Origin: an uncultured Eubacterium sp. | GTDB lineage: Bacteria; Bacillota; Clostridia; Lachnospirales; Lachnospiraceae | Assembly (NCBI GenBank): GCA_910584065.1 | Contig: CAJTZN010000041.1 | Coordinates: forward strand, 1 to 30,567 | DNA: 30,567 bases | Reading direction: 5' to 3' | The notes under the pieces: model-generated | Told to the model about the DNA's origin: nothing | What the model saw: the letters and a program-made list of their open reading frames with translations, nothing else | Database searches by the model: none | Shown here: piece by piece, positions 7,477 to 15,757 of the stretch | Numbering within the stretch: position 1 is the first letter of the stretch | How the letters are laid out: every line of letters begins with the position of its first letter | Program-made: the position numbers and the translations under genes

Positions 7477-8225
7477 GCTGATTCCTCCAAACATGTAATA
7501 TGGATATCATCAAAGATGTTCTCCTGAACAATGGAAAGTTTTCCCATCTTCATCATTTCCAAAATTCCTAGAAACGTAACGATCACATACGTTTTCCCCC
7601 TGCCGTGCTCCAGCAGTTTCCGAAAACTGAAGGTCTTATGTTCCCTCGCGTACTGCTCCAAAAAAACAATATGATCCTCCAGACTGATCTCCTCTTTTTC
7701 GATCTCTCCGAACTTACTGCGGATCGGATCGATCTTGTCCACCTGCTTTTTCATGACGGAATTGAAAATGCCCTGCAGTTTTGCCAGCGTCACCTCGCTC
7801 AGCAGATCCTCAATCTTCACCTCTTCTTTAAAATCCCGGATTTCATCGGGGATCGTCGCCTCTTTGAATAACATCCTGCCAGCATCGACCTGCCTGTCCT
7901 TCAGTTCGAAGGAAGCGTACTTGTACATTTTATATTCCAAAATGCGCTCCACCAGTTCCTGTCTCGGATCTTCCGGCTCGTCCTCTTCTTCCTCCTCCGG
8001 CGGAAGCAGCATCTTTGACTTGATGCGCACGAGCGTGGCCGCCATCACGAGGAATTCACTCATGACATCCATATCCCTGGCGTCCATCTGGCTGACATAG
8101 TCGATGTACTGTTCCGTGATCAGCACGATCGGAATATCATAAATATCCACTTTATTTTTCTCGATCAGGTGCAAAAGCAGATCCAACGGCCCCTCAAACA
8201 CCTCTAATTTCACCGGTATGCCCAT
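7473..8225 (-). CDS. scpA: Segregation and condensation protein A (kleisin)
   Basis: ScpA (250 residues from this start) is the kleisin bridging the two SMC heads. The N-terminus VKLEVFEGPLDLLLHLIEKNKVDIYDIPI is the family hallmark and is continuous here. YIDYV, FLVMAATLVRIKSKMLLP and a central acidic stretch EEEEEDEPEDP follow, and a winged helix (FRKLLEHGRGKTYVIVTFLGILEMMKMGKL) closes the protein. The start is placed at the ATG at 8225, preceded by GGAGGG; an in-frame ATG at 8237 is part of that ribosome binding site. It is the first gene of the scpA-scpB pair, behind a terminator and a 23-bp tandem repeat array that must contain its promoter. Confidence 0.95.
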   Translation of the reverse strand: MGIPVKLEVFEGPLDLLLHLIEKNKVDIYDIPIVLITEQYIDYVSQMDARDMDVMSEFLVMAATLVRIKSKMLLPPEEEEEDEPEDPRQELVERILEYKMYKYASFELKDRQVDAGRMLFKEATIPDEIRDFKEEVKIEDLLSEVTLAKLQGIFNSVMKKQVDKIDPIRSKFGEIEKEEISLEDHIVFLEQYAREHKTFSFRKLLEHGRGKTYVIVTFLGILEMMKMGKLSIVQENIFDDIHITCLEESA

Positions 8226-8257
8226 CTTTCCCTCCATGCGCGCCCGCGCCGCATTTT

Positions 8258-8349
8258 ACATCTTCTGCTCCAAGCTTTTTACATCTTCCGCTCTAAGATT
8301 TTCACGTCTTTCACTCTCAGCTTTCTACGTCTTCCGCTCTAAAAAAGGG
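8258..8349. repeat. Array of four imperfect 23-bp tandem repeats upstream of scpA
   Basis: Units begin at 8258, 8281, 8304 and 8327, each starting ACATCTT or ACGTCTT and followed by YCRCTCTMAG-like bases and a T-run. The period is exactly 23, so the array is not an in-frame peptide repeat. It fills the space between the chemoreceptor terminator and the scpA ribosome binding site; the last unit merges with the terminator U-tract. Confidence 0.85.
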
Positions 8350-8373
8350 GGGCGGCCTAGAACCGCGCCCCCA
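8341..8373 (-). terminator. Intrinsic terminator after the first chemoreceptor gene
   Basis: On the minus strand, GGGGGCG (8372-8366) pairs with CGCCCCC (8354-8348), followed by six T (8346-8341). A second small palindrome (AGAACTT-TAG-AAGTTCT, 8382-8398) lies between the stop codon and this hairpin. Confidence 0.9.
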
Positions 8374-8411
8374 GCACAAGGAGAACTTTAGAAGTTCTGT
8401 CTACAAAATCA

Positions 8412-10454
8412 TCACACGGTAAAACCGCTGACACTCTTCTCAATATTATCCGAAACAGAAACCAGCTGTTCAGATGCCTCGGAAACATCTTTTACCATAC
8501 CGTCGAGCATCTCCGTCGAGGCCAGAATCTCCTGTGTCCCCGCCGCATTGTCCGACGCGATCTCCGATAGCTTGCGAACGAGTTCCACCACCATGAGACG
8601 TTCCTCATCCATGTTCTTCACGGTATCATAAATAGAAGTAACCCCCTGCTTTGTCACTTCGATGTTCTCATAGATTTCAGAGAACTGATCTTCCGTATGG
8701 GAAAGCTGCTGGCTCTGCTCCAGCATGATATCTTTCATCTTCAGCATCGTCTCCACCGCTTTATTCGAATCCTCAATCAGCGTTACGATAATGCTGTCGA
8801 TCAGTTTCGCGGAATCGTTCGACTGCTCCGCCAAATTTTGGATCTGGCTCGCTACTACCGCAAAACCTCTACCCTGTTCGCCAGCGCGCGCCGCCTCGAT
8901 CGAGGCGTTCAGCGACAGCATATTCGTCTCCTCCGCAATCGAAGTGATCAGCTGCGCCGCGTCTTTGATCTTCATCGCAGACTGGTTCGTGGACAACGTC
9001 TGGGCACTGATCTCATCAATCGCCTTTTCTGTATTTCTATTTACTTTGGACAACCCTCTTACCGTTCCGCGCATTTCTTCGCTCGTCTTCTGTATGCTGC
9101 CTGTATATTCACTCAGTGTTTCCGTCTCATTCATCGTCTTTTCGATCGTATCACCGATATGTAAGACGCTCTGTACGGCCTGCTGCGTATCTTCCGCCTG
9201 CTGGATCGTACTCTCTGCGATCTCATGGATGGCCTTTTCTACATTTTCAACCGATCCCTTCGTCACATCCGCCCCGGAGTGCAGTGTTCCGGAAGTCTCC
9301 CGCAGCTCGTCGCTCTTCTCCTTTATGATGACGACGGCGTCGCTGACCGTATCGGCCAAAAACTGAGTCGCTTTCGCGATCATCCCTACTTCATCTTTGC
9401 GGGAACCAAACTTCTTCAGCTTGCTACGCAATGTCAGATCCAGCGTACCGATCTCCTGAATGATACGCGCCACGCTGACAATGCTTTTCGCGATCAGGCT
9501 TCCGGCGATCCATACCGCGAGGGAGATCACCACCAAAAGGATCGCGCACATAACCATCAGTACGATGGAAAGATGGTTCACAGTCGCAAACGCCTCATCC
9601 TGATCCATCAATACCATGAGTACCCAGTCCCTGTCTGCCATATACTCATAGACAGCCAGTTTTCCCCTGCCGTTTTCCTTGTATTCATATACAGCGTCTC
9701 CAGAACCTGCGTTGGCTTTCGCGAGTTCGATCACTTCCGATATATTCTTTTCCTCAATCGGGCCGCCGACTTTCTCCTCATCCCCACAGAATATATAGGT
9801 GTTTTTCGCCGCGTCTAACAAGAGATAATCGGTCTTATTTCCCGTCTCCTCCGCCAACGCGTCGAGCGTGTTTTTCAAATCTTCCGAATATACGGCACTT
9901 CCCACATAGCCGAGAGGCTCTCCGTCATTGTAGATCGGGTAGTACATCGAAACAACCTGCTTACCGGTAGAGAGGGAAGCCATAACACCCGTGTTCCACA
10001 TGTTTGTCTCTTTTTTCGCAAACAGCGTATCCCTCAAAACTTTAAGCGCGTCGCCTTCGCGCAGCGTTTTCCCGATCGGGCCCTCCACAAAGGAAGCGAG
10101 TACCTTCGTATTGTAATCACCCAGATATACATTTTCCAGATTCGGGTTCTCTTTCCCGTAATTTTTCGTAAAGTTCTGTGCATTCGCAACCGCTCCCGCA
10201 TCGTCCGGATGCAGCAGAGCCTCTTTTAATACCGGCGCCTGCGCATAGCCGACCAAATAGGACTCCGTGGAACTGATATACTGCTCAATGAGTTTCGATC
10301 GTGTTTTAATCGCATCATTCATCTCGTCTATAATCTGATCTTTCATTACCGACGATACGTTCACATCCGTACTTTTCCAGACAATAATAAGTCCGATCGT
10401 CAAAATAGTAATTACTATGATGCCTATCTTAGTTGCCAATTTGAGATTCTTCAT
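8412..10454 (-). CDS. Methyl-accepting chemotaxis protein (dCache-type sensor), copy 1
   Basis: This 680-residue transmembrane chemoreceptor has TM1 at about residues 9-26 and an extracellular double-Cache-like sensor at about 27-294 (STGKQVVSMYYPIY and GEPLGYVGSAVYSEDL are typical). TM2 is at about 295-321, and a HAMP-like linker (IIQEIGTLDLTLRSKL) runs to about 375. A long cytoplasmic coiled coil has its CheA/CheW-binding tip at about 508-535 (EETNMLSLNASIEAARAGEQGRGFAVVA). The ligand cannot be deduced. AAGGAGG precedes the ATG. It has its own promoter at 10514-10542 and a terminator at 8341-8373. It is a close paralogue of the next receptor (10561-12591): near-identical N-termini, HAMP linker and signalling tip, and the same terminal GFTV. 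No C-terminal CheR-tethering pentapeptide is seen. Confidence 0.95.
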   Translation of the reverse strand: MKNLKLATKIGIIVITILTIGLIIVWKSTDVNVSSVMKDQIIDEMNDAIKTRSKLIEQYISSTESYLVGYAQAPVLKEALLHPDDAGAVANAQNFTKNYGKENPNLENVYLGDYNTKVLASFVEGPIGKTLREGDALKVLRDTLFAKKETNMWNTGVMASLSTGKQVVSMYYPIYNDGEPLGYVGSAVYSEDLKNTLDALAEETGNKTDYLLLDAAKNTYIFCGDEEKVGGPIEEKNISEVIELAKANAGSGDAVYEYKENGRGKLAVYEYMADRDWVLMVLMDQDEAFATVNHLSIVLMVMCAILLVVISLAVWIAGSLIAKSIVSVARIIQEIGTLDLTLRSKLKKFGSRKDEVGMIAKATQFLADTVSDAVVIIKEKSDELRETSGTLHSGADVTKGSVENVEKAIHEIAESTIQQAEDTQQAVQSVLHIGDTIEKTMNETETLSEYTGSIQKTSEEMRGTVRGLSKVNRNTEKAIDEISAQTLSTNQSAMKIKDAAQLITSIAEETNMLSLNASIEAARAGEQGRGFAVVASQIQNLAEQSNDSAKLIDSIIVTLIEDSNKAVETMLKMKDIMLEQSQQLSHTEDQFSEIYENIEVTKQGVTSIYDTVKNMDEERLMVVELVRKLSEIASDNAAGTQEILASTEMLDGMVKDVSEASEQLVSVSDNIEKSVSGFTV

Positions 10455-10513
10455 GCTTTTTTCCTCCTTGCTTTTTGTAGTCCTCCGTACGCCTATAATT
10501 TTATCTAATAATA

Positions 10514-10542
10514 ATTATAACCCATAAGAATATCTATTGCAA
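10514..10542 (-). promoter_or_regulatory. Promoter of the first chemoreceptor gene
   Basis: On the minus strand, TTGCAA (10542-10537) and TATAAT (10519-10514) are 17 nt apart, a sigma-A-type promoter about 60 nt before the start codon. I do not see a flagellar sigma-28 (TAAA / GCCGATAA) pattern. Confidence 0.75.
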
Positions 10543-10560
10543 GACACTTTCAAAGATTTT

Positions 10561-12591
10561 TTAAACCGTAAACCCACCTACGCTTTTCTCTATTTCATCC
10601 GAAACAGAAACCAACTGCCCGGATGCTTCTGACACGTCTTTGACCATGCCGTCAAGCATTTCCGACGACGCCAGGATCTGTTCTGTACCTGCTGCGTTAT
10701 CCGCTGCGATCTCCGACAGTTTGCGGACAAGTTCGACCACCATGAGCCGCTCTTCATCCATATTTTTCACCGTATCGTAGATTGCGGTAACACTCTGTTT
10801 TGTCACTTCAATATTCTCATAGATCTCAGAAAACTGATCTTCTGTATGCGTAAGCTGGGAACTCTGCTCCAGCATGATATCTTTCATCCTTAGCATCGTT
10901 TCCACTGCCTCATTCGAATCCTTGATCAGCGCAACGATGATGTCATCAATCATCTTCGCGGAATCATTCGACTGCTCGGCAAGCTTCTGGATCTGACTCG
11001 CCACTACCGCGAATCCTCTTCCCTGCTCTCCGGCGCGCGCCGCCTCGATCGAAGCGTTGAGGGAAAGCATATTCGTTTCTTCCGCAATTGAAGTGATCAG
11101 CTGCGCGGCATCCTTGATCTTCATCGCGGACTGGTTCGTAGACAATGTCTGGGCACTGATCTCGTCGATCGCCTTCTCCGTATTGCTATTTACCACGGAC
11201 AATTCTCTTACCGTACTGCGCATTTCCTCGCTCGTTTTCTGGATGTTGCCCGTATATTTGCTCAACGTCTCGGTTTCATCCATCGTCTTCTCTATCGTTT
11301 GCCCGATATGCAGGACGCTGTCCACCGCCTGCTGCGTATCCTCCGCCTGCTTGACCGTACTCTCCGCAATGTCCTGAATCGCCTTTTCTACATTTTCCAC
11401 CGATCCTTTTGTAATCTCCGCACCCGAGTGCAGTGTCCCGGATGTATTCAGAAGTTCCTCACTCTTTTCCTTAATGAGCACGACCGCGTCACTGACCGTT
11501 TCCGCCAGATTCTGCGTGGCCTTCGCGATCATTCCCACCTCATCTTTGCGGGAGCCAAACTTTTTCAGCTTGCTGCGCAGCGTCAGGTCCAGCGTACCGA
11601 TCTCCTGGATGATCCGTGCCACGCCTACAATATCCTTGGCGATCATAACCCCGGCAAACCATACGCAGAGGGAAATGAGCACGAGCAGGATCGCACACAT
11701 GATCAGAAGTACAAACGAAAGCTGGTTTACAGGGGCAAAAGATTCATCCTTGTCCGTCAGTACCATAAGGACCCATTCCCTGTCCGGCATGTATTCATAC
11801 ACAGCCAGCATCGCTTTATCATTTTCTTTATACTCATATACGTCACCAGTCTTTCCGCTCTTCGCGAGTTCCATAGCCTCGGAAATACTGGTGTCTTCAA
11901 TCGGGCCGCCGATCTGTTCTTCGTCCTCACAGAATATATATGTATTTTTCGCTGCGTCAAGCAGTAAATAATCTTTTTTGTTCCCCGACTCTTCCGCCAG
12001 ATTATCGAGCGTTGTTTTCAGATCCCCCGCATAGATGGCGCTCCCCACGTAACCGAGCGGCTCATCGCCGTCATAGATCGGATAATACATGGAAACAACC
12101 TGTTTTCCCGTTGACGGGGAGGCGATGATTCCCGTATTCCACACCTCTTTTGCTTTAAATACAGAATCTCTCAGCGCCTTCAGGCTGTCTCCCTCGCGGA
12201 GGGTTTTTCCAATCGGACCCTCCACAAAAGAAGCTACTACTTTTGAATTATAGTCGCCGAGGTAAATATTTTCCAGATTTTTATTTTCCTGGCCGTAACT
12301 CTTTGTATAACTCTGTGCTTCCGCGATCACGTTCGCATCGTTTGGTTTCAGGAGGGCTTGTTTCAGCGCGCCTGACTGCGCATAGCCAACCAGATAAGAT
12401 TCCGTCGAGGCAATAAACTGCTCAATGATCTGGGATCGTGTCTGGATCGCTTCGTTCATCTCTTTGACTATCTGGTCTTCCATTACCGAAGACACATTTA
12501 CATCCGTACTTTTCCATACAACGATAAGTCCGATCGTTAAAATAGAAATTACGATGATACTGATTTTTGTCGCCAACTTAAGATTTTTCAT
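10561..12591 (-). CDS. Methyl-accepting chemotaxis protein (dCache-type sensor), copy 2
   Basis: This 676-residue receptor has the same layout as its neighbour: TM1 near residues 9-26, dCache-like extracellular domain to about 290, TM2 to about 318, HAMP-like linker with IIQEIGTLDLTLRSKL, and a signalling hairpin with EETNMLSLNASIEAARAGEQ. The start is the ATG at 12591, which yields the shared MKNLKLATKI N-terminus and is 8 nt from AAGGAG; the ATG at 12597 is only 2 nt from it. Only 46 nt separate it from the third receptor upstream and no convincing promoter fits there, so it is probably cotranscribed with that gene. Sensor-domain differences from copy 1 (for example NTGIIASPSTGKQ against NTGVMASLSTGKQ) suggest a related but not necessarily identical ligand. 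Confidence 0.95.
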   Translation of the reverse strand: MKNLKLATKISIIVISILTIGLIVVWKSTDVNVSSVMEDQIVKEMNEAIQTRSQIIEQFIASTESYLVGYAQSGALKQALLKPNDANVIAEAQSYTKSYGQENKNLENIYLGDYNSKVVASFVEGPIGKTLREGDSLKALRDSVFKAKEVWNTGIIASPSTGKQVVSMYYPIYDGDEPLGYVGSAIYAGDLKTTLDNLAEESGNKKDYLLLDAAKNTYIFCEDEEQIGGPIEDTSISEAMELAKSGKTGDVYEYKENDKAMLAVYEYMPDREWVLMVLTDKDESFAPVNQLSFVLLIMCAILLVLISLCVWFAGVMIAKDIVGVARIIQEIGTLDLTLRSKLKKFGSRKDEVGMIAKATQNLAETVSDAVVLIKEKSEELLNTSGTLHSGAEITKGSVENVEKAIQDIAESTVKQAEDTQQAVDSVLHIGQTIEKTMDETETLSKYTGNIQKTSEEMRSTVRELSVVNSNTEKAIDEISAQTLSTNQSAMKIKDAAQLITSIAEETNMLSLNASIEAARAGEQGRGFAVVASQIQKLAEQSNDSAKMIDDIIVALIKDSNEAVETMLRMKDIMLEQSSQLTHTEDQFSEIYENIEVTKQSVTAIYDTVKNMDEERLMVVELVRKLSEIAADNAAGTEQILASSEMLDGMVKDVSEASGQLVSVSDEIEKSVGGFTV

Positions 12592-12637
12592 TTTCATTAC
12601 TCCTTAATTCCTCTGAACGTGTTTAAATTTTTTATCC

Positions 12638-14677
12638 TTACTTAAACATATCTACGATATTTTTGATCGCTTCCACATTTAACTGGTTCTGATCCGCAAT
12701 CTTTATGATCGAATCAGCCGTTTGCGTCGTCATGTCATTCTTGACAATGATGTCGTCTACGCCCTGCTCGTTGTCGCTTGACGCCATCTTGACGTTATTG
12801 ATCTGATCCCGGATATTCGAAGCGCTCTCCGAAAATACGGACGTTTCGTTATGAATGCTCTGAATGACTTCCCGGATGTCATTGACCACAACTTCATACT
12901 CACTGGCCATATTCGCAAATTCCTTAAACTTGCCGGATACATCCGTTTCCATAAATGCTATGATATCCTCAAAGCACTCCTTAACACTTTCGATACTCTT
13001 ATTTGCATCCTTGCAGAGCGCCTGGATCTGATTCACCGTCTCTGATGAATTCTCTGCCAGACTTCCGATCTCCCCGGCAACAACGGCAAATCCCTTTCCT
13101 GCCTCGCCTGCCCTGGCCGCCTCGATAGAAGCGTTCAGGGAGAGCAGGTTCGTCTGGCTCGTAATATCCAGAATCTGCGTCGCCATCTCGTTGATCTTCA
13201 CGAGGGACTGGAGGTTTTTCATCGCCTCCTCGATGTTCCTCTTCGTTTCCTCCACTTTTCTCGTATTGTTCTCCATCGTATCGGATGCTGTTTTACTCAT
13301 CGTATTCGCCGTCTGGATCAGCGTCTCGCTCTTTTCACTTCCGTCCTGGGCGCGATGCGTAATATCCCCTACGATATCATGAATCTTCTCAACTTCGCTG
13401 GTAACCACTTCAATCGAAGAATTCGTGTTCAGAATGCTGGCCGACAGTTCCTCCGTTGTCGCGGAATTATCTTCCACACTCCCCATCAGATCCTTCGAAG
13501 CCGTACGCATCGTCTCCGAACTTCCCACCAGGGACACCGAACATTCATTCAGCGTACTCAGTATCCTACGGAACGTTACTGTGAGGGAATCCACCGCCGT
13601 AGCCAGCTTCCCAACTTCGCTCTTCCGCCCGATGTAGCCTTTGATCATATCATCCTCGCTCAGGTCGAGCGTCTCGATCTTCTCGATCTTCCGAATCACC
13701 TTTTTGAGCGGTTTTAAATTCACGTTTATCATCAGCCATGAAATTACTGTAATCAAAAGAAACGCAAGACCGCAGACAATTCCCTGCACAAGACGGCTTT
13801 GGTATACCGGCTGATACAGTTCATCCTGATCATTCCGGATCACGAGCGCCCAGCCTCTCTCCGGAATTGATTTAAAAACTGAAAAATACTGCACGCCGCC
13901 TTCTCCGTCATAAGTCAGCTGTCCGGTTTCCTCCCCGCCCTCGATCTTGGACATAACATCAAGCAGGGCCTTATCCTCGATTTCCGTCAGGATCAGGTCG
14001 GCGTTATCGTCAAAAATATACTGCTTCTTCCCTACATTGATCAGGGAATAGGTCGTATTCTCAATGCCGTGCGTGGAAACGGCATCCAACTGCTGGGAAA
14101 GACCGTCCGTCTTGATCGCGCCCCCGACAAAGCCGAGAGGCTCATCCCCGTCATAAATCGGAACATACATTGATATGATAATCTGTCCCGACGCCGGCGA
14201 CTTCAGGATACCCGTATTGTAAACGCCGCCCTTTGCCGCTGTCAGACTGTCATGAAGCTGTTTGAGCGAATCACCCTCTCGCAGCACTAACCCGACCGCG
14301 GACGTATTGGAATGGGTCAGCGTCTCGGTTGCCCAATCGCACAAATACAATCCTTCCCAACCGTTAAGCGCCGCAAAGTATTCCGAATTATAAGCCTGTA
14401 ATGCTTCCCGTTTCGCTTTATCACCTTTATTTTTTAAGCAATCTAAAATATACGGCTGCTTGGAAAAAGACACAAGCTGATTTTCCGCATTCAATATGTA
14501 TTCATCGATCAACTTCGTTTTCGCATCCAAAGATGTCTGCATATTATTTTCCACATCATTGATGAGCACCGACGTGATATTGCTGTTGGAAAGATAAAAC
14601 ACCACCCCCATCGACAGCGCTGACACAACAGCGACGATCGACGCGATCACAAACCCCATCTTCCAGTTTTTCAACAT
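12638..14677 (-). CDS. Methyl-accepting chemotaxis protein (Cache-type sensor), third receptor
   Basis: The 679-residue receptor is more distantly related to the other two. TM1 is at about residues 8-29, and the extracellular Cache-like domain carries SPASGQIIISMYVPIYDGDEPLGFVGGAI. TM2 is near residues 290-315 (GIVCGLAFLLITVISWLMI). A HAMP region with KIEKIETLDLSEDDMI follows, and a signalling domain with DITSQTNLLSLNASIEAARAGEAGKGFAVVAGEI. GGAGG lies 5 nt before the ATG. It is the first gene of a likely two-gene unit with copy 2 and is read from the promoter at 14762-14790. The leader of about 80 nt contains two small hairpins. Confidence 0.95.
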   Translation of the reverse strand: MLKNWKMGFVIASIVAVVSALSMGVVFYLSNSNITSVLINDVENNMQTSLDAKTKLIDEYILNAENQLVSFSKQPYILDCLKNKGDKAKREALQAYNSEYFAALNGWEGLYLCDWATETLTHSNTSAVGLVLREGDSLKQLHDSLTAAKGGVYNTGILKSPASGQIIISMYVPIYDGDEPLGFVGGAIKTDGLSQQLDAVSTHGIENTTYSLINVGKKQYIFDDNADLILTEIEDKALLDVMSKIEGGEETGQLTYDGEGGVQYFSVFKSIPERGWALVIRNDQDELYQPVYQSRLVQGIVCGLAFLLITVISWLMINVNLKPLKKVIRKIEKIETLDLSEDDMIKGYIGRKSEVGKLATAVDSLTVTFRRILSTLNECSVSLVGSSETMRTASKDLMGSVEDNSATTEELSASILNTNSSIEVVTSEVEKIHDIVGDITHRAQDGSEKSETLIQTANTMSKTASDTMENNTRKVEETKRNIEEAMKNLQSLVKINEMATQILDITSQTNLLSLNASIEAARAGEAGKGFAVVAGEIGSLAENSSETVNQIQALCKDANKSIESVKECFEDIIAFMETDVSGKFKEFANMASEYEVVVNDIREVIQSIHNETSVFSESASNIRDQINNVKMASSDNEQGVDDIIVKNDMTTQTADSIIKIADQNQLNVEAIKNIVDMFK

Positions 14678-14761
14678 ATTTCCTCCTGTCTAAAGCGGGT
14701 TTCCCCCTGCTTTCATCCCTCGGCAGCTGATCTGCCATCTACTGTTTTCGTTCCAACTATT

Positions 14762-14790
14762 ATTCTACCACAATCCCGACTCCATAACAA
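14762..14790 (-). promoter_or_regulatory. Promoter of the third chemoreceptor gene
   Basis: On the minus strand, TTGTTA (14790-14785) and TAGAAT (14767-14762) are separated by 17 nt. The leader that follows (14678-14755) holds GGCAG-ATCAG-CTGCC and a GGG-GGAAA-CCC hairpin, but matches no riboswitch class I know. Confidence 0.7.
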
Positions 14791-14806
14791 GAACTTTTCC
14801 ACATTA

Positions 14807-15757
14807 TCATGGTTCTCTTTTTGCCACATCTTTTCCGTATAGATCAATTACCGACATTTCCGGTACATTAAAAAAACGCAGCCGGATATGGTGTGTTCCC
14901 AGGCCGCGGGAAAGGATCATCGTTTTGTTTCCCTCCCGGAACTCACCGGCGTCGTATCGGGGAAACAAACGTAAAGAGGGTGCTATCACACCGCCGGCAA
15001 ACGGTAGTCTGGCAATCCCGCCGTGGACATGTCCCGACAGCACCAGATCCGCTCCCCACGCACAGTAAGTCGGAAAATATTCTGGGTTGTGCGCCAGAAG
15101 GATATGATAGGCCCCCGGTTCCGGCACACCGAGCTGTGCCGACAGTTCCTCCGCCGTCAGCACCCTCTTCTGCCAGCATTTATGATAATAGGCTTCGTCC
15201 GCGTTCCACCCGTGGACAACAAACTTTTTCCCCGCGGCAAAAAAATGGACATGCTCGTTGTCGAGCACGAACACTCCCGTTTTTCTCAGTTCCGCGCAAA
15301 AATCCAGATAATTCTCCATCCGGATCTCGTGGTTGCCCATCGCGTAATATACCGGGCAGATACGGGTGAGTTCCCTGCACAGGGCAATACATGACGCCGA
15401 TCCGCTGCCATCCTTCACCGTCATATCGCCGGCGATACAGATCAAGTCCGGACTCAGGCTCACGATTTTTCGGAGCAGGCGCTCATTGTTCCTGCCAAAT
15501 ACCATGCCGTGGAGATCGGCAAGCATGACGATCCGGGCAGGCGACACCAACTGGGTAGGCGACGCCAACTGAGCAGGCGTCGCCATCCACTCCGGCGCTT
15601 CCGGCTGCCCCGGCGGCGCCTCCTGTCCCGCTTTCATTCCGGGAACCGGAAGCTTATAATGTTCCGCCCGGAAAAAGAAATTGGAACAATAACCATATGC
15701 GAGCAGTGCTGCCAGACAGGCCGCACACGCGAGTAAAAAAGGCATAGCGGAAATCAC
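14807..15757 (-). CDS. Calcineurin-like metallophosphoesterase, membrane anchored
   Basis: The 316-residue protein has one N-terminal membrane segment (about residues 4-26) and then the full set of metallophosphoesterase motifs: ADLHG (80-84), AGDMT (109-113), GNHE, LLAHNPE and SGHVHGG. It resembles the YkuE/YaeI group of phosphoesterases, whose substrate cannot be assigned here. Between anchor and catalytic domain is a short repeat TPAQLA-SPTQLV-SPARIV encoded by 18-bp tandem units (15540-15584). The start shown is the GTG at 15757, which overlaps the previous stop (GTGA) and has AGGAGG 7 nt upstream; the ATG at 15745 is an alternative four codons in. No clear terminator follows; the promoter of the third chemoreceptor begins soon after the stop. 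Confidence 0.88.
   Translation of the reverse strand: MISAMPFLLACAACLAALLAYGYCSNFFFRAEHYKLPVPGMKAGQEAPPGQPEAPEWMATPAQLASPTQLVSPARIVMLADLHGMVFGRNNERLLRKIVSLSPDLICIAGDMTVKDGSGSASCIALCRELTRICPVYYAMGNHEIRMENYLDFCAELRKTGVFVLDNEHVHFFAAGKKFVVHGWNADEAYYHKCWQKRVLTAEELSAQLGVPEPGAYHILLAHNPEYFPTYCAWGADLVLSGHVHGGIARLPFAGGVIAPSLRLFPRYDAGEFREGNKTMILSRGLGTHHIRLRFFNVPEMSVIDLYGKDVAKREP

Noticed and set aside
8254..8349. 23-bp repeats as a CRISPR array
   Set aside because: The units are contiguous with no spacers and are imperfect, and no cas genes are present.
14678..14760. Cyclic di-GMP riboswitch before the third chemoreceptor
   Set aside because: The conserved aptamer stretches are absent; only two simple hairpins can be drawn.
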